DNA of 64,000 bases from Candidatus Poseidoniaceae archaeon (GTDB taxonomy: Archaea > Thermoplasmatota > Poseidoniia > Poseidoniales > Poseidoniaceae): assembly GCA_949372645.1 (NCBI GenBank), contig CASIAP010000007.1, positions 1 to 64,000 on the forward strand. The letters are read 5' to 3'. The position numbers were made by a program, and so were the translations under genes. Position 1 is the stretch's first letter, and every line of letters begins with the position of its first letter. Below are positions 1-7,415 of the stretch, piece after piece. The notes beneath the pieces are model-generated. The model saw only the letters and a program-made list of their open reading frames with translations, made no database searches and was not told where the DNA came from.

Positions 1-1
1 T

Positions 2-775
2 ATGGGCTTTGGAGCACTCATCGCCACACTTGTCTTGATGTGGCTCGTCCCAGGTGGCATACTCCTCATAGGTCCAGTGATGCTGTTTCTTTCTTTGCTC
101 AGTCCAGCTGGTCGATTGGCCTGGACAGAATTCAAAAGACCACGTCTCTTGGTCAGTATTGGTTTAGTAGTCATGGTTGTTGCTGGTGGCTTCACGCCGG
201 TATCAACTCCTCCCTCGCCTTCTGAATGGGGCCAACCCTTCTTTACAGAAAACCCAAATGCTCCGCTTTACCCAGCAGGAGAGCAATATACTTGGCTGAT
301 GTTACCTGAATTTGGAGATACTGATTTGGAGATCATTCAATCTTTGTCGCTACGCTTGCCATATCAATATGGGCCATACGGTGCTGAATCGTCGGCATTT
401 TGGCTTGCATCACTGTTCAATATGGAACAAGGTCGTTTGAACCAAGCAGTGGAATTGCTTGACCAAGAGTTGTCGGCATTCCGCCTTGATGTCGATGAAA
501 TGAATCTTGAACCCATGCCTGTGGAGAGCACACATCACTATTCTTCATCTGAAGCCTCTGTTGATCAAGTGGTGAGTGTCCGTTTGTATGAGTTACGAAG
601 TCTTTCAATTGGTACGAATGAAGAAGGAGTAAAAGTTGGTGAAGTACTTTGTGTGGGGACGGGTATTTGGGGAGGAGAACTCGAAGTTTTAGTCATCGTC
701 CGTCCGATTGGCCACCCTGGACTTTCGAATGACCGTTTTGCTAACGAATTGGTCTTGGATTGGCTTTCGGCATGA
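2..775 (+). CDS. Hypothetical membrane-anchored protein (5' end uncertain)
   Basis: I do not recognise a family. The visible protein has 257 residues. It begins with two hydrophobic segments (about residues 4-30 and 48-62), followed by a soluble region of about 190 residues with no catalytic motif I can name. The soluble part should lie outside the membrane. The first ATG is at base 2 of the window, so the real start may lie upstream and the protein may be longer. It ends 109 bases before the transferrin-like gene and is separated from it by a regulated promoter, so it is probably not in that operon. Confidence 0.6.
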   Translation: MGFGALIATLVLMWLVPGGILLIGPVMLFLSLLSPAGRLAWTEFKRPRLLVSIGLVVMVVAGGFTPVSTPPSPSEWGQPFFTENPNAPLYPAGEQYTWLMLPEFGDTDLEIIQSLSLRLPYQYGPYGAESSAFWLASLFNMEQGRLNQAVELLDQELSAFRLDVDEMNLEPMPVESTHHYSSSEASVDQVVSVRLYELRSLSIGTNEEGVKVGEVLCVGTGIWGGELEVLVIVRPIGHPGLSNDRFANELVLDWLSA

Positions 776-820
776 GCAGTGGCCCTTTTAGAAAACAAGA
801 GGAGCCATTCTAAAAAGAGA

Positions 821-836
821 TTTAGGGCAACCTAAA
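821..836. promoter_or_regulatory. Upstream DtxR-type palindromic operator (box 1)
   Basis: TTTAGGGCAACCTAAA is an inverted repeat with 6-base half-sites TTTAGG/CCTAAA around a 4-base spacer. This is the half-site style recognised by metal-dependent repressors of the DtxR/IdeR/MntR family, which archaea also have. It lies just upstream of the TATA-like element for the transferrin-like gene. Its centre is 33 bp from that of box 2, about three helical turns, so two repressor dimers could bind the same DNA face. Repressor identity is inferred. Confidence 0.75.
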
Positions 837-847
837 CTTCATATACA
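837..847 (+). promoter_or_regulatory. TATA-like promoter element between two operators
   Basis: CTTCATATACA is the only TATA-like stretch between the two palindromes. With the usual archaeal spacing of about 25 bases, transcription would start near 868-872, inside or just after box 2. That leaves a leader of about 15 nt containing GGTAGGT (872-878) six bases before the ATG at 885. A repressor on box 1 and box 2 would block both TBP/TFB binding and the start site. Confidence 0.5.
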
Positions 848-853
848 GTGGCA

Positions 854-869
854 TTTAGGGCACCCTAAA
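854..869. promoter_or_regulatory. Downstream DtxR-type palindromic operator (box 2)
   Basis: TTTAGGGCACCCTAAA is a perfect 7-base inverted repeat around a 2-base centre. It shares 15 of 16 bases with box 1. It covers the predicted transcription start of the transferrin/ABC operon, a typical repressor position. I did not notice a third copy in the window, but I did not search exhaustively. Confidence 0.75.
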
Positions 870-884
870 CCGGTAGGTCACAGC

Positions 885-2999
885 ATGAAAACAAGAACAC
901 TAAAAACCACATTGCTCGTATTTTTAATCGCCACTGCCTCTCTTGCAGGTTGTATAGGAAGTGAAGATGAAAAAGAAACTCCTGATTTAGAAGATTTTGT
1001 CATCGCATACAGTGTGAAAGACGATTACACGAATGTCGATGAGAATCCTCAACGATTAGCCTCCTACTTGAGCGAAGAACTCAACATGGATGTTACACTT
1101 TACCCAATTGACTCCGAAGGCGCAGCTCTTGAAGCGCTTCGTTTCGGTAACGCAGACATGGCTTTCATGGATGGCGGTGCTGCTTGGGTCGGTTGGCAAC
1201 AATACGGCCTAGAAGCTCTCGCAGCAGATCAGAAATCTGATGGAAGAGCATATTACAGCGCTCATGCAGTTGTCTTGAAAGACTCTGAAATGGCAGCAGC
1301 ATACCTCGACAACGATTCAACAACTGATCCGTTTTCCCTTCTCGCAGGTAAGACCTCGTGCCATACTGGCTGGCTCAAATCCGCTGGGATGTTACTCCCA
1401 ATGGGCTTCCTTATTGGAAATGGATACGCCAATGTGATTGGTGATTCAGGTGATGTTGAATCACTCCGAGATACCATTACCAACTTCTTCAGTGAAGACT
1501 CAAGTATTCCTGATTCAGGAACTCCTTACTACTCCTACTCAGGAGCAGTCAAGTGTCTTACCGAAGGCGTTGGCGATGTCGCCTTTGCTAAGGATTCGAC
1601 CGTAGCTTCATACTGCGGTAACGACAACGCTACTGACAACCTCGATTGGTGTCTCCCTGAATCCGATTATATCTTGCTTCCTTCATATGGGAATGCTCCA
1701 TCACACCCAGTGATGTATAATCCAGACTTTATGACTTCAGAAACAATTACGAAAGTTCAAAATGCTTTGGTCGCAATGAAAGATTCAACAGAAGGGGCTT
1801 CAATTCTTTCAGATGTTCTTAACACACCTGCAATCTCTGCAACCAATGCTCTTGATCACCTAGGTTCATATGGAAACCTCATTGAAGATGTCCCAGGAAT
1901 CTCTGCATATTACAGCACGAAATTTTCGATTAATGAGACAGTAGCTCCTACTGTTTCGAACATTCGAATTGCTTTTGAATTGAAGGACGATTATACCAAT
2001 GCTGATGAAAACCCGCAAATTCTTGCTGATTACATCGCTGAACAAACTGGTGTTACTGTTACTTTGTATCCTGTCGCATCTGAAGGTGCCATTATTGAAG
2101 CTCTTCGCTTTGGCAACGTCGATATCGCCTTTATGGATGGAGGAGCCGCTTGGGTTGGCTGGAAAGAATACGGCCTTGCCTCGATGGCTGCAGACCAGAA
2201 GTCCGATGGACGAACCTATTACAACGCTCATGCAGTCGTTTTGAATGGGTCCGATATCGCTGAGGCTTATCTTGATAATGATTCAACAACCGATCCATTT
2301 GCATTGATGGCTGGAAAGACTTCCTGTCACACTGGATGGCTCAAATCAGCAGGAATGTTGCTGCCAATGGGTCACTTGATTTCCCAAGGCTATGCTCCAG
2401 TCGTTGGACCTCAGGATGATATTGAATCTCTTCGAGACACCATCCATGCTTTCTTTAACGAAAATGCAAGTATTCCTGATTCAGGAACTCCTTACTACTC
2501 CTACTCTGGAGCAGTCAAGTGCCTTACTGAGGGTGTTGGCGATGTAGCCTTTGCAAAGGATTCGACCGTAGCTTCGTACTGCGGTAATGACAACGCTTCT
2601 GACAACCTCGATTGGTGTTTGCCCGAATCGGATTACATCTTGCTTCCTTCGTATGGTGCAGCTCCATCACACCCTGTGATGTATAATCCAGCTCAACTTG
2701 ATGTTCAAACACGTACTGCGATTCTCAACGCATTGCTCTCATTGAATAATGAAATGTATTTGGAAAATTACACTATGCAGGGACAAACCTTCACTGGATG
2801 CTACAATACGGGTTCGCACATGGTCGACAGCACTTCCCCGCAAAACCAGTGTGGAGATCAAATTCTTCAGAATGTTCTCAACACACCAGGATTAGTTGAA
2901 GCAAACACCCAAGATCATCTTGGAAGCTACAGTAGCCTCATCAGTGCGATTCCAGGAATCTCTGCTTACTTCGATACCAAATTCGAAATTGCGGAATGA
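885..2999 (+). CDS. Bilobal transferrin-like Fe(III)-binding lipoprotein of an ABC importer
   Basis: This is a 704-residue secreted lipoprotein (hydrophobic leader, lipobox SLAGC, lipidated C23) made of two homologous lobes, about 38-350 and 359-704. Automatic annotation would say PhnD-like phosphonate-binding protein. However, each lobe shows animal-transferrin signatures: FMDGG (D96, D418), YYxAHAVVL (Y123/Y445), SCHTG (T161, T483), YSGAVKCL followed by GDVAFAKDST (Y218, Y540), and APSHPV (H274, H596). These match human transferrin D63, Y95, T120, Y188 and H249. C159-C224 and C244-C256, with C481-C546 and C566-C578 in lobe 2, match transferrin disulfides 118-194 and 227-241. The anion-site Arg124 is Lys (K165, K487). 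Lobe 2 carries an extra loop of about 40 residues with two Cys near its C-terminus. Downstream ATPase and permease genes and upstream DtxR-type boxes support ferric iron capture at the cell surface. The transferrin relation is strong; the substrate is inferred. Confidence 0.88.
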   Translation: MKTRTLKTTLLVFLIATASLAGCIGSEDEKETPDLEDFVIAYSVKDDYTNVDENPQRLASYLSEELNMDVTLYPIDSEGAALEALRFGNADMAFMDGGAAWVGWQQYGLEALAADQKSDGRAYYSAHAVVLKDSEMAAAYLDNDSTTDPFSLLAGKTSCHTGWLKSAGMLLPMGFLIGNGYANVIGDSGDVESLRDTITNFFSEDSSIPDSGTPYYSYSGAVKCLTEGVGDVAFAKDSTVASYCGNDNATDNLDWCLPESDYILLPSYGNAPSHPVMYNPDFMTSETITKVQNALVAMKDSTEGASILSDVLNTPAISATNALDHLGSYGNLIEDVPGISAYYSTKFSINETVAPTVSNIRIAFELKDDYTNADENPQILADYIAEQTGVTVTLYPVASEGAIIEALRFGNVDIAFMDGGAAWVGWKEYGLASMAADQKSDGRTYYNAHAVVLNGSDIAEAYLDNDSTTDPFALMAGKTSCHTGWLKSAGMLLPMGHLISQGYAPVVGPQDDIESLRDTIHAFFNENASIPDSGTPYYSYSGAVKCLTEGVGDVAFAKDSTVASYCGNDNASDNLDWCLPESDYILLPSYGAAPSHPVMYNPAQLDVQTRTAILNALLSLNNEMYLENYTMQGQTFTGCYNTGSHMVDSTSPQNQCGDQILQNVLNTPGLVEANTQDHLGSYSSLISAIPGISAYFDTKFEIAE

Positions 3000-3027
3000 T
3001 CGCTGAAGACACCTTTGAAAATACATT

Positions 3028-3076
3028 GTCGGTGAAATGGCCCTCGTCCTCACCCTTTCGGGGCCATTTCACTGAC
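3028..3076 (+). terminator. Long hairpin between the binding-protein gene and the ATPase gene
   Basis: Bases 3028-3043 pair with 3061-3076. The stem has 16 bp with one G-U pair, including a perfect 12-bp core of GTGAAATGGCCC with GGGCCATTTCAC, and the loop has 17 nt. It lies 28 bases after the stop codon. No long T tract follows, so it is more likely an mRNA-end stabiliser or partial attenuator than a classic terminator. It would give more binding protein than transporter, as seen at similar positions in many ABC operons. Confidence 0.6.
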
Positions 3077-3172
3077 TTTCCATAGGAATAAAACAAACGA
3101 AACTCCATTGTTTTCTCTTTCTATCCATCCGTTTCAAAAAGTAAAGGCAGCAGGACAGCGTGAGGGGAATCT

Positions 3173-3856
3173 ATGGCAGACTCGATACTTACTCTCAAGA
3201 ACCTGAGTGTCGGCTATGATGAACCGTTGATTACCAACATCAACGTGGAAGTATTTCCTGGCGAGATCATTGCGATTCTTGGCCCCTCTGGGATTGGGAA
3301 AACTACGCTAATCCGTACGATCTCAGGACTTGTACGACCCCTTTCAGGTTCTTTTGAATTAAAGGTCGAGAAGCGAGGTGGCTTAGGATATATCCCTCAG
3401 CGTTTGGGATTAGTCCGCCATGCAACAGTAGCACACAATGTTTCACTTGGTGCCCGGACGAGAATTGGGTTTTCCCTCAACATGTGGAAGGAGCGTTCTC
3501 AACGAACAATGGAAGCATTGCGTATGCTGGGAATCGCAGACAAATCAAATGAACCAGTCCGACGATTATCCGGTGGTCAACAACGTCGTGTCGCCACTGC
3601 TAGAACTTTGGCTCAGAGACCACAATTGATGCTGGCGGATGAATTTCTAGGTGAACTTGATCATTCGAATGTTGAAATTGTATTCAAAGCAGTACAGACA
3701 TTAGTCGAGAATGGAACGGCCGTCATTATGGTTGAACACCATGATGATAACGCTCAATTATTCGCCACTCGAATTTGGAATATCAAAGACGACACACTCG
3801 AAGACTTATCACTCGAACAGTGGAATAACCGTTCTCATGGTGGTGAAGAAGAGTGA
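3173..3856 (+). CDS. ABC transporter ATPase (PhnC-type) of the transferrin-linked importer
   Basis: This is the cytoplasmic ATPase of 227 residues that would power the importer. Walker A is GPSGIGKT (37-44), the Q-loop Gln is at 76 (YIPQR), the signature LSGGQ is at 132-136, Walker B is LMLADE (152-157) and the switch His is at 189-190. All catalytic elements are intact. Homology is to the PhnC/metal-type ATPases. Its stop overlaps the permease start by four bases (GTGA), so the two are translationally coupled. A 173-base gap holding a strong hairpin separates it from the binding-protein gene. Confidence 0.88.
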   Translation: MADSILTLKNLSVGYDEPLITNINVEVFPGEIIAILGPSGIGKTTLIRTISGLVRPLSGSFELKVEKRGGLGYIPQRLGLVRHATVAHNVSLGARTRIGFSLNMWKERSQRTMEALRMLGIADKSNEPVRRLSGGQQRRVATARTLAQRPQLMLADEFLGELDHSNVEIVFKAVQTLVENGTAVIMVEHHDDNAQLFATRIWNIKDDTLEDLSLEQWNNRSHGGEEE

Positions 3857-4716
3857 AGTATCGCCTTTTTGCAATCATATTCATCTTGCTCTTCTTGGCT
3901 TGGAATACGCTGAATGGTTTAATCGAAGGTGACTGGGGTCGACTTGAGGGTGGATTTGAAAACCTCTCTGTCTTTTTCTCTGAAAGTATGTGGCCTCCAA
4001 ATTGGAGTGTTCTTGAAGCACGTTCGTATCCAGTGTGCGAATCTGATATCGAGTTTTTTTGTTCTGTTGGCTATATTGGTATGATGGAAACCATCAAAAT
4101 TGCTTTTGTCGCTACTATTCTTGGTTTTATTGGTGCCTTATTCTTTTCATCTCTTGCAGCACGTAATCTTGTGCCTCTCTATGTTGCTATTCCAGTTCGA
4201 ATTTTACTCTCAGCAACCCGAAGTCTTCCAAGTCTCATTTGGGCGATTTTATTTGTTATTGTCATCGGCTTTGGACCTCTTTCAGGTGTTTTAGCAATGA
4301 CCTTCTACACGGTCGGCTATCTTGGTAAATTGCAATATGAAACCTTTGAAGGAATGGCCAATGATTCTTTGGAAGCCAGTCGTGCCATGGGTCTTTCTCG
4401 AAGCAGTATTTTACTGAATGTTGTGATTCCCGAAAACAGCAATCATCTCTTGAGCCAATTGATGTTTATGTTTGAATACAATGTTCGACATGGCACAGTC
4501 ATTGGAATAGTTGGTGCTGGAGGTATTGGTTATTACATCAGTACCTATCTCAAATTTCTTCAATATGAGAAAGTATTCGCACTCCTTATTTTGATCTTTG
4601 TTGTCGTTGTCATCATCGATTTACTCTCAATGATGGTTCGTTCGTTTGTGAATGATGAAGGAGATGTTCGACGTCCAACCTGGTTGAATCTTATTCTTAC
4701 ACCAAAGGAAAAGTAA
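3853..4716 (+). CDS. ABC transporter permease (PhnE-type) of the transferrin-linked importer
   Basis: This inner-membrane permease of 287 residues has five to six hydrophobic segments. The cytoplasmic EAA coupling loop is visible around residues 166-198, where EASRAMGLSRSS is followed by PENSN, and the next segment carries GIVGAGGIGYYIS, typical of PhnE-like permeases. It starts at GTG overlapping the ATPase stop. One permease gene suggests a homodimer. The PhnE resemblance does not fix the substrate: the binding protein and its operators point to iron rather than phosphonate. It is the last gene of the operon and ends 18 bases from a convergent gene. Confidence 0.87.
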   Translation: MKYRLFAIIFILLFLAWNTLNGLIEGDWGRLEGGFENLSVFFSESMWPPNWSVLEARSYPVCESDIEFFCSVGYIGMMETIKIAFVATILGFIGALFFSSLAARNLVPLYVAIPVRILLSATRSLPSLIWAILFVIVIGFGPLSGVLAMTFYTVGYLGKLQYETFEGMANDSLEASRAMGLSRSSILLNVVIPENSNHLLSQLMFMFEYNVRHGTVIGIVGAGGIGYYISTYLKFLQYEKVFALLILIFVVVVIIDLLSMMVRSFVNDEGDVRRPTWLNLILTPKEK

Positions 4717-4734
4717 AGCTCTCAACGCCAAGAT

Positions 4735-4950
4735 TTACTCAGCAGCAATATGCAGTGATCCTTGTTTGTAAAACACTTGAATCCGGTTAGGAACCTTACG
4801 TGTTAATGCCGCAACTGCTTGGTAGACTTCCTCTTCTTTAACTTTAAAGGACTTGGCAGCTTTAGGGGTTGACCAAGCGACGGTCTCGAAATCTGATTGA
4901 CGAATCCACTCAAAGAGACGCGCTTCCAGTTCAGTTAATTCTTCCGCCAT
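4735..4950 (-). CDS. Small conserved-looking protein, possible winged helix
   Basis: The protein has 71 residues and starts at ATG 4950. It is acidic at the N-terminus (MAEELTELEARLFEWIRQ) and then reads like a short helix-turn-helix with a closing beta wing (STPKAAKSFKVKEEEVYQAV, then VFYKQGSLHIAAE). I recognise no named family. The winged-helix reading is by pattern only. It lies between the importer permease (convergent) and gpsA on the same strand, with 63 bases to gpsA. Confidence 0.6.
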   Translation of the reverse strand: MAEELTELEARLFEWIRQSDFETVAWSTPKAAKSFKVKEEEVYQAVAALTRKVPNRIQVFYKQGSLHIAAE

Positions 4951-5013
4951 GAATGACGCAGAGCGATTCCCCTCAAAACAGCACCGATTGATTTGAGGAT
5001 AAAATGGGAGGGC

Positions 5014-6012
5014 TCAGTGAAGTGCAACCATTCTTCTGCAGCATTCTTCTGCATCAATGAAGCCGTCCAGTAAAGTATTAAGGGCCTTTGTGAATGGGAT
5101 TTCAATTCCTAAATCTACAGCTCTTTCGCCAAACATACGAGCCGCTCGAACGCCTTCAGCAACCATATGCATCTCCTCAAGTGCCTGCTCAATGGTGAGG
5201 CCAGTACCTAATTTTTCACCCATCGAACGGTTTCGCCCATGGGGGGAAGTTGCTGTGACATACAAATCACCAAGGCCAGCCGGGCCAAAAGCAACTTCTG
5301 CTTTTGCTCCAAGTTGAGGAAGTAAGATACAGCCTTCTTTGAATCCAGCCATGAAAATAGCAGCTTTGAGGTTGTCTCCTCCAAGAGTGCCAATTTGTTT
5401 CAATCCATCAACTAATCCGCAGGCAAGAGCAACGACATTCTTGAATGCCCCCCATAATTCTGCTCCAGCAGGATCTGCTGCAGGATGTAGAATGAATGTT
5501 TGTGTGGTCAAAGTTGTCGCCAAATGTTGTGCTACTGAGACATCTTCACTTGCAACTAGAGCCGTTGTCATAACTCCACTTGCAGCTTCTGGAGCAATTG
5601 TCGGCCCTGTAACTACGGCAAGTGTGTTACTTTTCCCAGCATCGTTTAATTTTTGTTGAATCGCTTCTGAAATCAACTTATTTCCATCAGCCAAACCTTT
5701 AGCTAAATCAAGCAATACATGGCCTGGGCGAAGGTGAGGGATGATTTTGTCGACCACTCCAAGAATAACGGAAGATGGCACTGCCAATACGATAATCTCT
5801 ACACCATCCAATGCTTCTTCGAGATGCATGGTCGCTTCAAGACCTTCCACTGGATGATCTGGGAGATATTTTGTGTTGACTGAATTCATGGTGATGGATT
5901 CGTAAACTTCCTGTTCTACAGTCCAACCTTTGACATGATGGTTATCTGCTAACCACATGCGAGCAATTGCAGTTCCCCAATTTCCTAAACCCAAAATCGC
6001 AATGTGTGCCAT
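5014..6012 (-). CDS. gpsA: NAD(P)-dependent glycerol-3-phosphate dehydrogenase
   Basis: The enzyme reduces dihydroxyacetone phosphate to sn-glycerol-3-phosphate in the cytoplasm. The N-terminal dinucleotide-binding motif GLGNWGTA follows the start directly. LAVPSSVI, the catalytic-Lys segment AFKNVVALACG and GPAGLGDLYVTATS follow in GpsA order. Length is about 332 residues, normal for the family. I take ATG 6012 (MAHIAILG) as the start; an in-frame ATG three codons earlier is possible. GpsA makes the bacterial/eukaryal glycerol enantiomer, not the G1P of usual archaeal lipids. Together with the acyltransferase at 29.8 kb this hints at unusual lipid chemistry. Confidence 0.93.
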   Translation of the reverse strand: MAHIAILGLGNWGTAIARMWLADNHHVKGWTVEQEVYESITMNSVNTKYLPDHPVEGLEATMHLEEALDGVEIIVLAVPSSVILGVVDKIIPHLRPGHVLLDLAKGLADGNKLISEAIQQKLNDAGKSNTLAVVTGPTIAPEAASGVMTTALVASEDVSVAQHLATTLTTQTFILHPAADPAGAELWGAFKNVVALACGLVDGLKQIGTLGGDNLKAAIFMAGFKEGCILLPQLGAKAEVAFGPAGLGDLYVTATSPHGRNRSMGEKLGTGLTIEQALEEMHMVAEGVRAARMFGERAVDLGIEIPFTKALNTLLDGFIDAEECCRRMVALH

Positions 6013-6110
6013 AGATACCAAGCTGAACGCCGCTCACTTTACTTATGTTAATTGCCACTCATCGGGGGTGCAAGGATGCGTTTTTGAATGGGGATGAGAG
6101 TCAGCAAACT

Positions 6111-7268
6111 TCAGAACAAGTCATCATCATCATCAGTATCGAGGTCGAATACATTGTCATCTTCTTTCTTTGCCGCCTTCTTTGCAGGTGCTTTCTTTGC
6201 CGCCTTCTTTGCAGGTACTTTCTCTGCAACTGGCTTTTCCTCAGCAGGTTGTTGTTCTGAATCATCGTTTGCTTCTTCAGCGAGCTTGGCAATTTCTTCC
6301 TCACGAGCAGCCAATGCTGCTGGCGTAGTTCCGGTTTGAGCAGCAAGTGCCCGACGACGGTCCTCACGTGCTTTGCGTTCGAGTTGGCGGTGACGCGACT
6401 TTTCGATGCTCTGTAGCATATACATAGCGTCGTGTTCCAAGAGCGGGGAATCCGAAATGAGAGTGATATCAAGCCATCCGCCGTCTTCAACAATGAACTC
6501 AGCAAGTGGCTCAAAGTTCAAATCAGACTTCTTGATTTGTGTGTAATGCATGGCGTTACCGGATCGGTGTTCTACGCCAGAGAAGTGACAGTAGAATTCC
6601 TTTGTTCCAATTGTTTCACGAACTTCATCAAACAATTCTCCATAGTCTTCTGAAGTCCGCATTTTACCATGACCACGAGCGTGAATGTGGGCGATGTTGA
6701 GTACAGGGATTGTTCCTTCAACGTGATTGACAACTTCCAAAACTTCTTCCAAGCTACCCCACAATTCTTGGCGGCCTGATGTCTCAACGCCGATTTTCGA
6801 TGGAGTTCCATCTTTAATCCAAGGGAATACTGGGAATTCATCTTCATCATCATGCCAAATTTCATGGACACGATCGACGATACCAGCGAAAACATTGGCG
6901 ACCTGTTCATTTGCAGCACTTCCGGGGCTCATGCCTCCATAGTGTCCGGCGTGAAGGGTGATGTGGCGTGCATTGATGGTTCGAGCAGCCTGTAGAGTTG
7001 TTTCGATTTTGGTCATTGAACGTCCACGTTCAACACGGTTGCCAAGAAGTTCAGAATAGTAAGGTCCGTGAATATTCATCTCGAACTCAGTTTTGTTCGC
7101 AAGAACACCTGCTTGCCAATACTGTTCAAAGTGTTGAGGAGCGACCATACGTACGGTTTGGACTTCCATTGTTTCTAATCCGAGAGAGATAATATCGTCC
7201 ATTCCTTCAACGATAGTACGTCCTTTACAAGACAAAGGAACGCCTGCAGGTCCGAGTTTAATTGGCAT
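6111..7268 (-). CDS. nfo: Archaeal endonuclease IV-like AP endonuclease with a Lys/Ala-rich tail
   Basis: This TIM-barrel AP endonuclease would cut DNA at abasic sites. Residues 1 to about 285 match the archaeal endonuclease IV type: GLETMEVQTVR, NIHGPYYSELLGN, HITLHAGHYGG, GVETSGRQ, NIAHIHARG and FYCHFSG supply the His/Glu/Asp metal ligands. The C-terminal 100 residues are extra. They comprise a charged helical linker rich in Arg/Glu/Ala, a Lys/Ala block with KKAAKKAPA repeats like histone H1 or bacterial HU tails, and an acidic end (DTDDDDDLF). The tail may add non-specific DNA binding. The gene is divergent from the riboflavin operon, with 147 bases between them and no evident motif there. 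Confidence 0.85.
   Translation of the reverse strand: MPIKLGPAGVPLSCKGRTIVEGMDDIISLGLETMEVQTVRMVAPQHFEQYWQAGVLANKTEFEMNIHGPYYSELLGNRVERGRSMTKIETTLQAARTINARHITLHAGHYGGMSPGSAANEQVANVFAGIVDRVHEIWHDDEDEFPVFPWIKDGTPSKIGVETSGRQELWGSLEEVLEVVNHVEGTIPVLNIAHIHARGHGKMRTSEDYGELFDEVRETIGTKEFYCHFSGVEHRSGNAMHYTQIKKSDLNFEPLAEFIVEDGGWLDITLISDSPLLEHDAMYMLQSIEKSRHRQLERKAREDRRRALAAQTGTTPAALAAREEEIAKLAEEANDDSEQQPAEEKPVAEKVPAKKAAKKAPAKKAAKKEDDNVFDLDTDDDDDLF
6165..6217 (-). repeat. Tandem 27-bp repeat inside the endonuclease tail
   Basis: Two nearly identical 27-bp units (6165-6191 and 6192-6217) encode the KKAAKKAPA-like nonapeptide of the endonuclease IV tail. The near identity at DNA level suggests slippage-driven, length-variable repeats. 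Confidence 0.75.
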
Positions 7269-7415
7269 AATTCACAACTCCGCAGGAACGACCCAAGGGT
7301 CTTCCTATGATAACCCCTTTCCGTTGGCTGTCCGCTGCAATTGTCTTTTTTGGACCTCTTCTCGTTAATCAATTGCATACGACCATTGATGAACTCCTGC
7401 CGCGGAGGGTGAACC

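Noticed and set aside
786-815. Inverted repeat TTTTAGAA...TTCTAAAA upstream of the operators
   Set aside because: Eight AT-rich bases with a 14-base loop can arise by chance; the arms differ from the DtxR half-sites. It might be the end of the first gene's transcript, but I cannot support that.
885-4716. Phosphonate or phosphite importer (PhnDCE), as the ATPase and permease suggest
   Set aside because: The binding protein has the full transferrin iron site in both lobes and DtxR-type boxes; no phosphonate-cleavage genes are nearby. The Phn likeness of the ATPase and permease is kept as family relation only.
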